Positions 8,717-16,628 of a stretch of DNA of 61,465 nucleotides are shown here, one piece after another (within the stretch, counting starts at the first letter, position 1; each line of letters begins with the position of its first letter). The notes beneath the pieces were generated by a model, which was not told the DNA's origin, searched no databases, and was given only the letters and a program-made list of their open reading frames with translations. The stretch spans positions 1 through 61,465 of the forward strand of contig JAIQFW010000003.1 in NCBI GenBank assembly GCA_020073105.1. Reading direction: 5' to 3'. A program made the translations under genes and the position numbers. This DNA is from Terriglobia bacterium. GTDB taxonomy: Bacteria > Acidobacteriota > Terriglobia > Terriglobales > Acidobacteriaceae.

Positions 8717-10222
8717 ATGTCGGTCAGTAAGCGTGCGCGTTTTGTATCGATTGCCGTCCTTGCACTGAGCACTGCAATTTGGAGTGCGTGCAACCAGACC
8801 GGCACCGCCGGCAGTTCCAACACCGCTGCGTCGAATGGCGGTAAGATTCCCATCACAACCAAGTCGGAAGAAGCCAGGAGTGAATTTCTGGCGGGGCGTG
8901 ACCTCTCCGAGAAGCTCCTTGGTCAGGAGTCCCTCCAGCATTTTGATAAAGCGCTCGCGCTCGATCCGGATTTCGCGTCGGCGGAACTCGCGCGGGCTAA
9001 TTCCTCTCCCACCGCCAAGGAATTCTTCGCGCACCTGAACAAGGCGGTGAGCCTGGCTGACAGGGCCTCGGAAGGCGAAAAACTTCTCATCCTGGCCAAT
9101 CAAGCAGGCGCGAACGGCGATGTAACCAAACAGAGGGGATATCTCGACAAGCTGGTAGCTGCCTTCCCCAACGATGAGCGGGCGCATTTCAACCTGGGCG
9201 GTTACTACTTTGGCCAGCAGGAGTTGGATCAGGCGGTTGCGGAGTACCGGAAAGCAACAGAACTGGCTCCGACCTATTCGCCGGCATACAACATCCTGGG
9301 CTACACCTACCGTCAGCAAGGCGATTACACTAACGCCGAACAGGCGTTCAAGAAATACATCGAGTTGATTCCCGGTGATCCGAACCCCTACGACTCGTAT
9401 GCCGAGCTGCTGCTCAAGATGGGGAGATTCGATGATTCGATCGAGCAGTACCACAAGGCCCTCTCGATCGATGCCCATTTTGTGCCGTCGCATTTCGGGA
9501 TTGCGGCCGATCTGATGTACCAGGGCAAGGCTGCCGCGGCGGAAGCCGAGCTGCAGAAAATGGCGGACCAGGCCCGTAATGACGGCGAGCTGCGGACTGC
9601 CTTCTTTGGGATGGCGGTAGTTGCCAGCGACGGGGGCAAGTTCGACAAGGCACTGCAGGCCATGGACAAAGAGTACGCGGTGGCCGAGAAGAAGAACGAT
9701 GTGGCGGCCATGGCTGCAGACCTTCAGGCCAAGGGCAACATCCTGGCGGCAGCACTTAAGTATGACGCAGCCCAGCAGATGTTCGAGCGTTCCCTGCAAA
9801 TGATCCAGGGCTCAAGTCTTTCGCAGGAGATCAAGGACAACGCCGCACGCCAGCACCACTTCAACCTGGCTGCGTTGGCGATTGGGAAGAAGGACTTCAG
9901 CGCTGCCAAAACTCATAGCGAGGAATTCCGCCAGAGTGCCGACGCGTCAGGCAACAGCGCGCAAGTCAAACTGACCCACGAATTGGCTGGCATGCTTGCC
10001 TTGGCACAAAAAGACTACGACCATGCGATTGCGGAGTTGCCGCAGGCCAATCAGCAGAATCCTCGCAATCTTTACCGCTTGTGCGAGGCGTACCAAGCGA
10101 AGGGGGACAGCACGAAGGCGCACGAGTATTGCGCACAAGCCGCTGCATTCAATGCTCTCCCTCAGCTGAACTACGCCTTCATTCGCAGCAAGGCACAAAA
10201 GATGGCCGGCAAGAAAGCATGA
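8717..10222 (+). CDS. TPR-repeat lipoprotein
   Basis: A 501-residue lipoprotein. The signal sequence ends in a lipobox, IWSAC, with Cys25 as the lipidated residue, followed by a Ser/Asn/Gly linker (residues 26-45). At least eight tetratricopeptide repeats fill the rest (AHFNLGGYYFGQQELDQAVA, AYNILGYTYRQQGDYTNAEQ, PYDSYAELLLKMGRFDDSIE). It should sit on the periplasmic face of a membrane as a scaffold. AAGGAGG at 8703-8709 supports the ATG. A strong hairpin follows at 10256-10302, so it appears monocistronic. The partner is unknown. Confidence 0.86.
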   Translation: MSVSKRARFVSIAVLALSTAIWSACNQTGTAGSSNTAASNGGKIPITTKSEEARSEFLAGRDLSEKLLGQESLQHFDKALALDPDFASAELARANSSPTAKEFFAHLNKAVSLADRASEGEKLLILANQAGANGDVTKQRGYLDKLVAAFPNDERAHFNLGGYYFGQQELDQAVAEYRKATELAPTYSPAYNILGYTYRQQGDYTNAEQAFKKYIELIPGDPNPYDSYAELLLKMGRFDDSIEQYHKALSIDAHFVPSHFGIAADLMYQGKAAAAEAELQKMADQARNDGELRTAFFGMAVVASDGGKFDKALQAMDKEYAVAEKKNDVAAMAADLQAKGNILAAALKYDAAQQMFERSLQMIQGSSLSQEIKDNAARQHHFNLAALAIGKKDFSAAKTHSEEFRQSADASGNSAQVKLTHELAGMLALAQKDYDHAIAELPQANQQNPRNLYRLCEAYQAKGDSTKAHEYCAQAAAFNALPQLNYAFIRSKAQKMAGKKA

Positions 10223-10255
10223 AATCCGTTTGGTGCTGATGTTTTCTCCAAAGAG

Positions 10256-10302
10256 GGGGAGCCGAGTTCGGCAGACAAGACAATCTGCTGATCCGGCTCC
10301 CC
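10256..10302 (+). terminator. Long hairpin terminator after the TPR lipoprotein
   Basis: GGGGAGCCG (10256-10264) and CGGCTCCCC (10294-10302) form a perfect 9-bp stem. An inner stem GCAGA/TCTGC (10271-10275 and 10284-10288) lies inside it. Only TT follows, so termination may be partial or factor-aided. Confidence 0.6.
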
Positions 10303-10386
10303 TTGCACCTTCAGGCTCCACCTGCAGAAATTTGATCGGGAAGCCTGTTCTTATGTGCTATCTATAGGTCGAGGCTCGAAGGCGGC

Positions 10387-10566
10387 ATGAACTGGCATAT
10401 TGCCCTCTGGACCTTCGGCATGTCGATTGGTGGCATCGTTTTGGGCGACACGGTTGGTGCCCCGTACGGTGCCGTTGCAATTGTGATCGGCGCACTCGCC
10501 GGGGCGGCCGTAGGCTTCGGGCTGGGCACGTCATTTGCACGCATGTCCAATCGTAAACGAACCTGA
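10387..10566 (+). CDS. Small glycine-rich membrane protein (59 aa)
   Basis: This short frame starts at ATG 10387 and ends at TGA 10564-10566. The product begins MNWHIALWTFGMSIGGIVLG, then has two hydrophobic Gly/Ala-rich stretches (residues 4-20 and 28-50; VAIVIGALAGAAVGFGLG) with glycine-zipper spacing, and a basic tail (RMSNRKRT). It is probably a small inner-membrane protein that packs helix to helix. AAGG lies upstream of the start. It lies between the TPR lipoprotein terminator and the EF-P-like gene. No family is recognised; composition and reading-frame quality support it as real. Confidence 0.55.
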   Translation: MNWHIALWTFGMSIGGIVLGDTVGAPYGAVAIVIGALAGAAVGFGLGTSFARMSNRKRT

Positions 10567-10661
10567 TTTTCTGTGACCTTCAATCACCCTGCTCTTCCCT
10601 GCCCTTCCATCCCACGACCTTCGTCAGCGCAAGCAGCGCTCAGTCCGCTGCATCACGGCAC

Positions 10662-10679
10662 AGTGATCTTCATCACTGC
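10662..10679. promoter_or_regulatory. CRP/FNR-type dyad upstream of the EF-P-like gene
   Basis: CAGTGA (10662-10667), six bases, TCACTG (10674-10679): a perfect dyad with the GTGA-N6-TCAC core used by CRP-family regulators. It lies 53 bases upstream of the GTG start of the EF-P-like gene, a plausible operator position. A similar core appears at 12486-12501. Confidence 0.4.
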
Positions 10680-10732
10680 GAGACGGAAGCAACAGATTGA
10701 GAATAGGTGCAGTTCGGTTGGGAGGAGTTCTT

Positions 10733-11314
10733 GTGACGATCGCATCCGAATTGAGAGCAGGAATGGTCATCCGCGTCGAGGGACAGATTTATCGGGTCCT
10801 CGAAGTGGAATCCAAGTCTGGGGCGGCCCAGTTGGGTGGCGTAGTCAAGACCAGGCTGAGCAACGTCCGCAGTGGCCGCCAATGGGAGCCGCACTTCCGC
10901 CCGCAGGAGCGGTTCGAAGAACTGGAACTCGAACGCCACATGATGGAGTTTCTGTTTGCGGCCGGCGACACCTATACCTTTATGCGCCCCGACACCTTTG
11001 AGCAAATCGAGATCCCGGGCGCCATCCTCGGTCTGGGAGCGACTTTCTTGCAACCGGGCATGGAACTACCGATCGAGTTCTTTGAAGGTGAGCCCATAAG
11101 TGCCGTCATGCCGGATGTGGCCGAATCGCGGGTGACCAGCACCGCGCCAGCGACGCGCGGTCAGCAGGATAGCGCCTGGAAAGAAGCCAGACTGGAGAAC
11201 GGCCTCTCCATTCGCGTGCCTCTGTTCATCGCTCCGGGAGAGGTGGTGAGGGTCGATGTGAAGACCGGTCACTACGTGGAACGGGCGCGTACGGAACACA
11301 GGCGAAGTGCGTAA
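10733..11314 (+). CDS. Elongation factor P-like protein (YeiP-like)
   Basis: A 193-residue relative of translation elongation factor P, which binds between the ribosomal P and E sites and eases peptide-bond formation at difficult sequences. The KOW-like first domain (ELRAGMVIRVEGQIYRVLEV) and two OB domains are visible, ending RVPLFIAPGEVVRVDVKTGH. The tip loop of domain I, normally KPGKG/RPGRG with the modified residue, is here ESKSGAAQLGG. It resembles YeiP more than canonical EF-P and lacks a lysine or arginine at the tip. GTG 10733 is preceded by GGAGGA six bases away and is a better start than the upstream frame at 10697. The C-terminus is unusually basic (RARTEHRRSA). It is followed at 29 nt by an adenosine-specific kinase gene. 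Confidence 0.83.
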   Translation: MTIASELRAGMVIRVEGQIYRVLEVESKSGAAQLGGVVKTRLSNVRSGRQWEPHFRPQERFEELELERHMMEFLFAAGDTYTFMRPDTFEQIEIPGAILGLGATFLQPGMELPIEFFEGEPISAVMPDVAESRVTSTAPATRGQQDSAWKEARLENGLSIRVPLFIAPGEVVRVDVKTGHYVERARTEHRRSA

Positions 11315-11343
11315 GAGGTATCTTCCTCTATTGGAGGACATCA

Positions 11344-11829
11344 ATGCTCGAGATGAAGGCCGTCCGCATGGACTTTCCCGCCGATGCCAACATCATCGTC
11401 GGTCAATCCCACTTCATCAAGACCGTAGAGGATCTTTATGAGGCAATTACGACCACCGTGCCCCAAGCCAGGTTTGGCTTGGCCTTTAATGAGAGTTCCG
11501 GGGCGTGCCTGACCCGAGCGGAAGGAAACGATCAAGCACTTCGTGATACGGCGGTGCGCAACGCCCAAGCCTTGGCGGCCGGTCACACCTTTGTGTTAGT
11601 CATTCAGAATGCGTATCCGATCAACGTATTGAACGCCATCCGCAACGTACCCGAAGTGTGCACGGTCTTCTGCGCGACGGCGAACCCGGTCGAGATCATC
11701 GTCGTTCAGAGCGGGCAAGGCTGCGGCGTGCTTGGGGTCATCGATGGCAGTTCGCCCAAGGGTGTGGAGAGTCAGGTTGACATAGCCTGGCGGCACGATC
11801 TGCTACGCAAGATCGGGTACAAACGCTAG
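11344..11829 (+). CDS. Adenosine-specific kinase family protein
   Basis: A 161-residue protein that matches the adenosine-specific kinase family (Pfam PF04008, formerly DUF355) over its whole length. Typical segments are FGLAFNESSGACLTR, HTFVLVIQNAYPINVLNAIR, VCTVFCATANPVEIIVV and GCGVLGVIDGSSPKGVE. The name comes from archaeal structural work; the cellular reaction in bacteria is not well established. TTGGAGG stands eight bases ahead of the ATG. It follows the EF-P-like gene by 29 nt on the same strand, so the two likely form an operon under the dyad at 10662. Convergent with the next gene. Confidence 0.88.
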   Translation: MLEMKAVRMDFPADANIIVGQSHFIKTVEDLYEAITTTVPQARFGLAFNESSGACLTRAEGNDQALRDTAVRNAQALAAGHTFVLVIQNAYPINVLNAIRNVPEVCTVFCATANPVEIIVVQSGQGCGVLGVIDGSSPKGVESQVDIAWRHDLLRKIGYKR

Positions 11830-11881
11830 ACAAGAATCCCCCTGTTCCCTGCCCGGAAGCGTTCTGCCACCCCATACCGTT

Positions 11882-12364
11882 TCAGGCCAAGGCTACAGGG
11901 CGTGTCTCGCTGGCATGGGGCAAGTCGCTCGACCAGGCATCGGCTGCAATCAGCCACTTGCCTCCCATTCGCTTCCACACGGTCAGATATTTGCCGTGGT
12001 CCTCTCGCCTGGTGCCGTCATTCTGCGGCACGCTCATACGGTAAGTGCCCACGTCCCAGGCGACGCCACCGTGTTGCTTGATGTAGGTCACGTCGAATGC
12101 AAGATCTGAGACCCCGTGACGGAGCGGCCCTTGCAGGTATTCTCGTATCGAGTCGCGTCCGTGGACAGCGGCGTGGTGCGGTGGAAGGTAAACGGCGTCT
12201 GCGGCATAGGTTGCCGCGACCTTGTCCAATTCTCCGGCATTCCAGTCCCGTGCCCAATCATGGCCAATCCGGCGGATGGTGACGTCGGCATGGATGGCTG
12301 GCACCGGTTTGCGAACAGACTTCCTGGTGGCACGATGTATGCGCTTCTTCGTCGTCGTTTTCAC
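11882..12364 (-). CDS. SnoaL/NTF2-like (DUF4440-type) protein
   Basis: A 160-residue protein with an NTF2-like cone fold (about residues 28-150): IRRIGHDWARDWNAGELDKV, AATYAADAVYLPP, VHGRDSIREYL, and the final WKRMGGKWLIAADAWSSD. Members bind small molecules or act as isomerase-like enzymes; the ligand here is unknown. The first 25 residues are strongly basic (KTTTKKRIHRATRKSVRK), unusual for this fold and suggestive of nucleic-acid or membrane contact. I chose GTG 12364 because GGGAGG lies six bases upstream; the frame continues to a TTG at 12394 without support. It is divergent from the OB-fold-like gene at 12643. Confidence 0.78.
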   Translation of the reverse strand: MKTTTKKRIHRATRKSVRKPVPAIHADVTIRRIGHDWARDWNAGELDKVAATYAADAVYLPPHHAAVHGRDSIREYLQGPLRHGVSDLAFDVTYIKQHGGVAWDVGTYRMSVPQNDGTRREDHGKYLTVWKRMGGKWLIAADAWSSDLPHASETRPVALA

Positions 12365-12485
12365 GGCGGGCCTCCCAAGATGAAGTATCAACAATATTGT
12401 AGGCGGCGCACGGACATTCGTCTGCGATTCACGTCACCAAGCAGTGTGCATGAAATCCTGTCTCGTTCGAGCTAATACGCAGGCT

Positions 12486-12501
12486 GGTGATGCGCGTCAC
12501 C
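12486..12501. promoter_or_regulatory. GGTGA-N6-TCACC dyad between divergent genes
   Basis: A 5-bp inverted repeat with six-base spacer shares the GTGA-N6-TCAC core of the site at 10662-10679. It lies in the 278-base divergent region between the NTF2-like and OB-like genes. A second small dyad, ACACT-N3-AGTGT, is at 12524-12536. Confidence 0.3.
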
Positions 12502-12642
12502 GCAGGTTTCGGCGGCGTCGCGCACACTGTAAGTGTCGTAGGTGTGATCTTTTGTCAACCTGCTCAGTGTCCGCCCCAGCCCGTACTGAGTGCGACACGA
12601 GAAGGGGCAACGTTCTCATACCGGGGGTGACGGAGGGACATT

Positions 12643-13074
12643 ATGAAACTATCCAGCTTGATCTTCGGGACGATCTTCGCGGTGGTAGTCATTGCTGCGG
12701 TGCTGTGGATCCTTGGCTTCAGTTTCCATGCACCTGCCTCAGGTCAGGGAGCGGCTCTCTATAACCCGGCGGACGAGGTCACAGCGAGTGGAGTGGTGCA
12801 GGAGATACAGGATTATGATTGCCCGGTGAGCGAATTCGAACTGAGCCGCCATCTGATGCTCAAGACAGCAGATGGAAGCATTGAGGTGCACTTGGCCCCC
12901 AACCGGATCCTCCACGGGCAGAAACTGAGCTTCTCCCCGGGGGACCAGGTACAAGTTGTGGGCTCTAAGGTTCGACTTGCTGGGAAGAATGGGATCATTG
13001 CACGCGAACTGACTCGTCACAACGAAACCATTATCTTCCGTGATCACCAAGGCAAGCTGCTGCTGGTCCAGTAG
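12643..13074 (+). CDS. Membrane-anchored protein with OB-fold-like domain
   Basis: A 143-residue protein not assigned to a named family. Residues 7-27 form an N-terminal membrane anchor or uncleaved signal (IFGTIFAVVVIAAVLWILGF). Residues about 45-140 have the strand pattern of a small beta-barrel of OB type (VTASGVVQEIQDYDC, GSIEVHLAPNRILHG, SPGDQVQVVGSKV, IIARELTRHNETIIF). Such domains bind oligonucleotides, sugars or metals, and the orientation suggests the barrel lies outside the cytoplasm. GGAGGG precedes the ATG. It stands alone; the divergent dyad at 12486 may control it. Confidence 0.7.
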   Translation: MKLSSLIFGTIFAVVVIAAVLWILGFSFHAPASGQGAALYNPADEVTASGVVQEIQDYDCPVSEFELSRHLMLKTADGSIEVHLAPNRILHGQKLSFSPGDQVQVVGSKVRLAGKNGIIARELTRHNETIIFRDHQGKLLLVQ

Positions 13075-13213
13075 TTGAGGTTGAAACACTCGTCCTCCGC
13101 AACCAGCGCAGCGCGGCCGCTGCCGGCTAGTTGAGCAAGCGTCAGCGGTCGTGACCTCCGTAACGTCGTTCGTCATACTTTCCGTCCTACAATTAGCGGC
13201 AGGGGGCTTAGTC

Positions 13214-13966
13214 ATGAAGTACCTAGTCTCGTTTTGCTTCACTCTGCTGTCTGCTTTGCCGACTCTAGCGCAAGGCACAATTCCTCAGTCCGCTCAGTCT
13301 CAACTAGCCAAGGAACTGGTGATTGAGAGGGTGTGCAAGTCACCTGAGGTCACGAGTGGCGCTGAGTTTGACGAACTGCAGCGTGTCGAGCAAAAGCTTG
13401 GAACGGTGATTAATCAGGATCGGCAACACCGCACTTACGTTGCGCTCGCTAACAGCCCTGTGATTAACGCGTGGGCAACGAACTTCAATTTGAACATTTC
13501 CATGATTTGCGTCCCCGTTGCAATGGTCCACTTCATGGGTGACGCTGAGGGCGAGTTAGCTTTTATCCTTTCCCACGAGATTGGTCACACACTGGATGAC
13601 CGGTGCAAGACCGAGGAAGGCCGCCTCGCGGTCGCGAATTCCCGTGGTTCCCTCGGGGCAGTCCTGGGCGGTTTGCTAGGTGGGCAGAAGGGGGCAGCTG
13701 CGGCGAGCAAGATTTCGCAGCAGAGAGGCTGCGAGGAACGAGCAGATGAGATTGGCTTTTACGTTTTCACCGCGTCCGGGTATAACCCGTATGATGCTGC
13801 CGGTGCTTTCGGGCGTATCGAAATGTACTTGGGCGACACCCGTACCGGAATTTTTGCGCGGCTCAATGCTTTGGGCAGTGACCATCCCATGACGCCGGAC
13901 CGCATTCGACACATGCGGGTACTACTCATTAATAACGCTGTGCAAAAGGCTGGCAGGGGGCAATAG
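13214..13966 (+). CDS. Secreted M48-family zinc metallopeptidase
   Basis: An M48/Ste24-type peptidase domain of 250 residues with a signal peptide ending SALPTLAQG. The zinc motif HEIGH is at residues 121-125, with Glu122 as catalytic base, and the third ligand lies in GCEERADEIG (about residue 174). A Gly-rich insertion (GSLGAVLGGLLGGQKGAAAA) lies between them. The C-terminal region has the DHPMTPDRIRHM segment typical of secreted M48 proteins of the BepA/YcaL type, which degrade misassembled envelope proteins. AGGGGG lies about nine bases upstream of ATG 13214; the frame extends to 13151 without support. No TPR partner is attached. Confidence 0.87.
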   Translation: MKYLVSFCFTLLSALPTLAQGTIPQSAQSQLAKELVIERVCKSPEVTSGAEFDELQRVEQKLGTVINQDRQHRTYVALANSPVINAWATNFNLNISMICVPVAMVHFMGDAEGELAFILSHEIGHTLDDRCKTEEGRLAVANSRGSLGAVLGGLLGGQKGAAAASKISQQRGCEERADEIGFYVFTASGYNPYDAAGAFGRIEMYLGDTRTGIFARLNALGSDHPMTPDRIRHMRVLLINNAVQKAGRGQ

Positions 13967-14118
13967 CGGCTCAGGGTATAGCTGTCTCGAACTTGGTCAG
14001 GTTATCCTCCGCCCTTCGCGTGTTTCGCCGAAATCCGTGCCATGTAATACTTTTGTGTTTTTTTCTCCCCGTCACAGGAACCACTCCCAGCACCCGGCTA
14101 CGATTTCCTCAGAATCCT

Positions 14119-15768
14119 ATGACAACTCATCCCAAAGGAAATCATGCCCGGGTCCTGCTGACTTCGGTATTCGGGCCTTACGCGCAAGACGATGAATTCG
14201 GCAGCCGCTCCATTAACCCCATGGAGCTCTATCACAACCAGGTCACCCGGGCCCAGGGCAGCTTCTCGCTGCGCATGTTCCACCGTTCCTGGGGCATTCT
14301 GATGATTCAAGCGAATATTTCAGCACCGTGCAGTGTGCTGGATTTTCCCACTCGGGAAACCTTTGCCCGGGAACTGACCAGGAACCACTACGACATCGTG
14401 GGTATCTCTTCGATCATTGTGAACGTGGGCAAAGTCAAGGAGATGTGCCGGATGGTGCGTAAGCTATCTCCGGATTCGGTCATCGTGGTGGGCGGGCACG
14501 TGGCCGCCATTCCTGAAATTGAGACCATGATCGACGCCGATCACATCGTGCGCGGCGAAGGCATCTCGTGGATGCGGCATTATCTGGGGGAGGACGAGCA
14601 GGCCCCCATCCGTCATCCCGCCATCATTTCCGGCTTGCAGACGCGGGTCATGGGAGTGCGCCTTCCCCAGCGGAAAGGCGGCACGGCAGCGACCATCATC
14701 CCGTCAGTGGGCTGTCCCATGGGGTGCAACTTCTGTACGACTTCGGCCTTTTTCGGCGGCAAGGGTAAGTTCGTCAACTTCTACGAGACCGGGGATGAGC
14801 TGTTCGACGTGATGTGCGGCGTCGAATCCGAACTCAAGGTGCATTCCTTTTTCATGATGGACGAAAACTTCCTGCTGCATCGCACGCGCGCCATGCGTCT
14901 GCTGGAACGCATGAAGGCGGCGGGCAAAAGCTGGGAGCTTTCCGTCTTTGCCTCGGCCAATGCCATCCGAAAGTACACCATGCAGGAGCTCGTGGAGCTG
15001 GGCGTCTCCTGGTTGTGGATGGGCCTGGAATCTCCCCAGTCCACCTATAGCAAGCTGCAGGGATCGGACACCCGGCAACTCACGCGGGAGCTGCGTGAAC
15101 ACGGTATCCGCGTCCAGGGATCCACGATTATCGGGTTGGAGCACCACACGCCTGACAACATTGCCCAAGAGGTCGAGCACGCGGTGGAGCACCAGACCGA
15201 CTTCCACCAGTTCATGCTGTACACGCCGGTGCCTGGAACACCGCTCTATGCCGAGATGGCGAAGCAGGGCCGGCTGCTGGAAGGCGTCGACCCAGCCGAT
15301 ATCCATGGCCAATACAAGTTCAACTTCCGGCACGCGGCGATCTCGCGGGATGATTCCAAGAGGTTCCTGGACTGGGCGTTCTGGCGTGATTTTGAGCGCA
15401 ACGGGCCGAGCCTCTATCGCATGTGCCAGACCATGCTGCAGGGCTGGCGACGTTACAAGGACTATCCCGATCCGCGGGTCCGGGAGCGGTTTGGCAGAGA
15501 GATGAAGAAGCTGGGCAGCGTTTACAACGCGGCACTGTGGGTGATGGAGCGGCAGTTCGGGAAGGTCAATCGAACTGTGAGCGAACAGATTCACGTCTTG
15601 CGGCGGGAAGTGGAAAGAGAGTTTCCCATGGCCGCGCGTCTGACCGCGAGCCTGCTGGGGCCGGTACTGTTATGGTCAAGCCGCCGGGAAGAAAGGCGGC
15701 TGGCATCGGGACACACCTACGAGCCTCCATCCATCATGGAGCGCCGAAACTGGGTTCCTGCCTCCTAG
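14119..15768 (+). CDS. B12-binding-domain radical SAM protein
   Basis: A 549-residue radical SAM enzyme. Residues about 10-150 have the Rossmann pattern of a cobalamin-binding domain (YDIVGISSIIVNVGKVKE, VIVVGGHVAAIPEIE), although no DxHxxG motif is evident. Cys199, Cys203 and Cys206 (CPMGCNFC) should hold the 4Fe-4S cluster that cleaves SAM. WLWMGLES, GSTIIGLEHHTPDN and MLYTPVPGTPLY are typical of the TIM-barrel half. The C-terminal 130 residues are basic and helical. The substrate is unknown; relatives act as methylases or ring-rearranging enzymes. The ATG at 14119 removes a 42-residue hydrophobic N-terminus that would be odd for a cytosolic enzyme, but no ribosome site is clear for either start. 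Confidence 0.86.
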   Translation: MTTHPKGNHARVLLTSVFGPYAQDDEFGSRSINPMELYHNQVTRAQGSFSLRMFHRSWGILMIQANISAPCSVLDFPTRETFARELTRNHYDIVGISSIIVNVGKVKEMCRMVRKLSPDSVIVVGGHVAAIPEIETMIDADHIVRGEGISWMRHYLGEDEQAPIRHPAIISGLQTRVMGVRLPQRKGGTAATIIPSVGCPMGCNFCTTSAFFGGKGKFVNFYETGDELFDVMCGVESELKVHSFFMMDENFLLHRTRAMRLLERMKAAGKSWELSVFASANAIRKYTMQELVELGVSWLWMGLESPQSTYSKLQGSDTRQLTRELREHGIRVQGSTIIGLEHHTPDNIAQEVEHAVEHQTDFHQFMLYTPVPGTPLYAEMAKQGRLLEGVDPADIHGQYKFNFRHAAISRDDSKRFLDWAFWRDFERNGPSLYRMCQTMLQGWRRYKDYPDPRVRERFGREMKKLGSVYNAALWVMERQFGKVNRTVSEQIHVLRREVEREFPMAARLTASLLGPVLLWSSRREERRLASGHTYEPPSIMERRNWVPAS

Positions 15769-15770
15769 CC

Positions 15771-15793
15771 GGTCGGTACCAGCCGAACCGACC
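15771..15793 (+). terminator. Hairpin directly after the radical SAM gene
   Basis: GGTCGGT (15771-15777) and ACCGACC (15787-15793) pair over a 9-base loop, two bases after the stop codon. CTT follows. It is the first of two hairpins between convergent genes. Confidence 0.5.
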
Positions 15794-15826
15794 CTTGAAA
15801 GTGGCATTCGTCAGTCCCGCCGCCGA

Positions 15827-15844
15827 GAGCGGTGTGAACCGCTC
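15827..15844. terminator. GNRA-loop hairpin between convergent genes
   Basis: GAGCGGT (15827-15833), GTGA loop, ACCGCTC (15838-15844). It is symmetrical, so it could terminate either the radical SAM or the GAF transcript. A further GGTGA-N6-TCACC inverted repeat follows at 15851-15866. Confidence 0.45.
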
Positions 15845-15935
15845 AACACCGGTGATCGGCGTCACCTTGGTTTGCGCTTCCCTTCCAGGTAACATGCCCC
15901 AGGTTGCAGTTGAACTCCGGACTGGCGTTGTCCAG

Positions 15936-16628
15936 TTACCAGGCAACGTGTCTTCGCCGCGTCATGAGTCGGGCAAAGGCGCGGGCTACACGTTCCAGTT
16001 TGTGAAGGTCCCCTTGGGTGAAGTCCGGGCCGGCGATGGCTGGGCGGGGCCCCTTGCGGGAGACTTGAATCACGCCCAGAACGTCATCCTCCGGGGTGAG
16101 TATGGGAGCAGACATAAGTTTTTGAATGACCTGGGCATCCAGTCCGCTCTTACCCAGCTTGACGAGTTCGAACACGCTGAAATGGCTTACTTGCGTAAAG
16201 CTATTGAAAATCCCTGCCGTCTTGGTCTGCGCCGTACGAGCAGCGACCGCCGAACTGGAAAGCGGGATCGCCCCCGCGGTCGTTAACTCGAGAGGATAAA
16301 GAAAATTGAGCAGGCTCCCCCGAAGTTCGAGCAGTGCTACTTCGGTTTCCTTCACCCGGAAGATCTCGGCAATCCTGGCGCAAACGGACTCTGGAGTCCA
16401 CCCCTGCGGATCCAGGCCCGAAAGTTGCTCGATTTCCTGCACGTGCCCAGCATGCCTGACGGCACCTGCATCGAGCAAGGTGACTAACGTGCCCTTCCCG
16501 AGAGGTTGTTTCCACTTCTTGCCAGTTTCAAGGCCGGCCTTTGCGCGGCAAAGCCCACATCTCCAAAGCCAACCGGCACTATTCCGAAGCTGACTGCCCG
16601 TCGCTATCGGCCGTGACTCCGACCACAT
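15936..16628 (-). CDS. GAF-domain-like protein
   Basis: A frame of up to 230 residues. Residues about 65-225 resemble a GAF sensory domain: IFRVKETEVALLELRGSLLN, then FPLE-like LYPLELTTAGAIPL, GVIQVSRKGPRPAIAGPDFT and QGDLHKLERVARAFARLM at the end. GAF domains bind small ligands or mediate dimerisation in signalling proteins; no output domain is attached. The start is uncertain: the longest frame overlaps the 3' end of the upstream gene by 50 bases and has no good ribosome site, while an internal TTG or GTG would give about 180 residues. It is in tandem with the membrane protein at 16579-17217 and probably co-transcribed with it. Confidence 0.68.
   Translation of the reverse strand: MWSESRPIATGSQLRNSAGWLWRCGLCRAKAGLETGKKWKQPLGKGTLVTLLDAGAVRHAGHVQEIEQLSGLDPQGWTPESVCARIAEIFRVKETEVALLELRGSLLNFLYPLELTTAGAIPLSSSAVAARTAQTKTAGIFNSFTQVSHFSVFELVKLGKSGLDAQVIQKLMSAPILTPEDDVLGVIQVSRKGPRPAIAGPDFTQGDLHKLERVARAFARLMTRRRHVAW

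Noticed and set aside
8663-9799. Open frame of 378 codons on the minus strand
   Set aside because: It is antisense to the TPR lipoprotein, which has a lipobox, a good ribosome site and clear repeats.
14704-15594. Open frame of 296 codons on the minus strand
   Set aside because: It is antisense to the radical SAM gene with its Cys motif and gives no recognisable domain.
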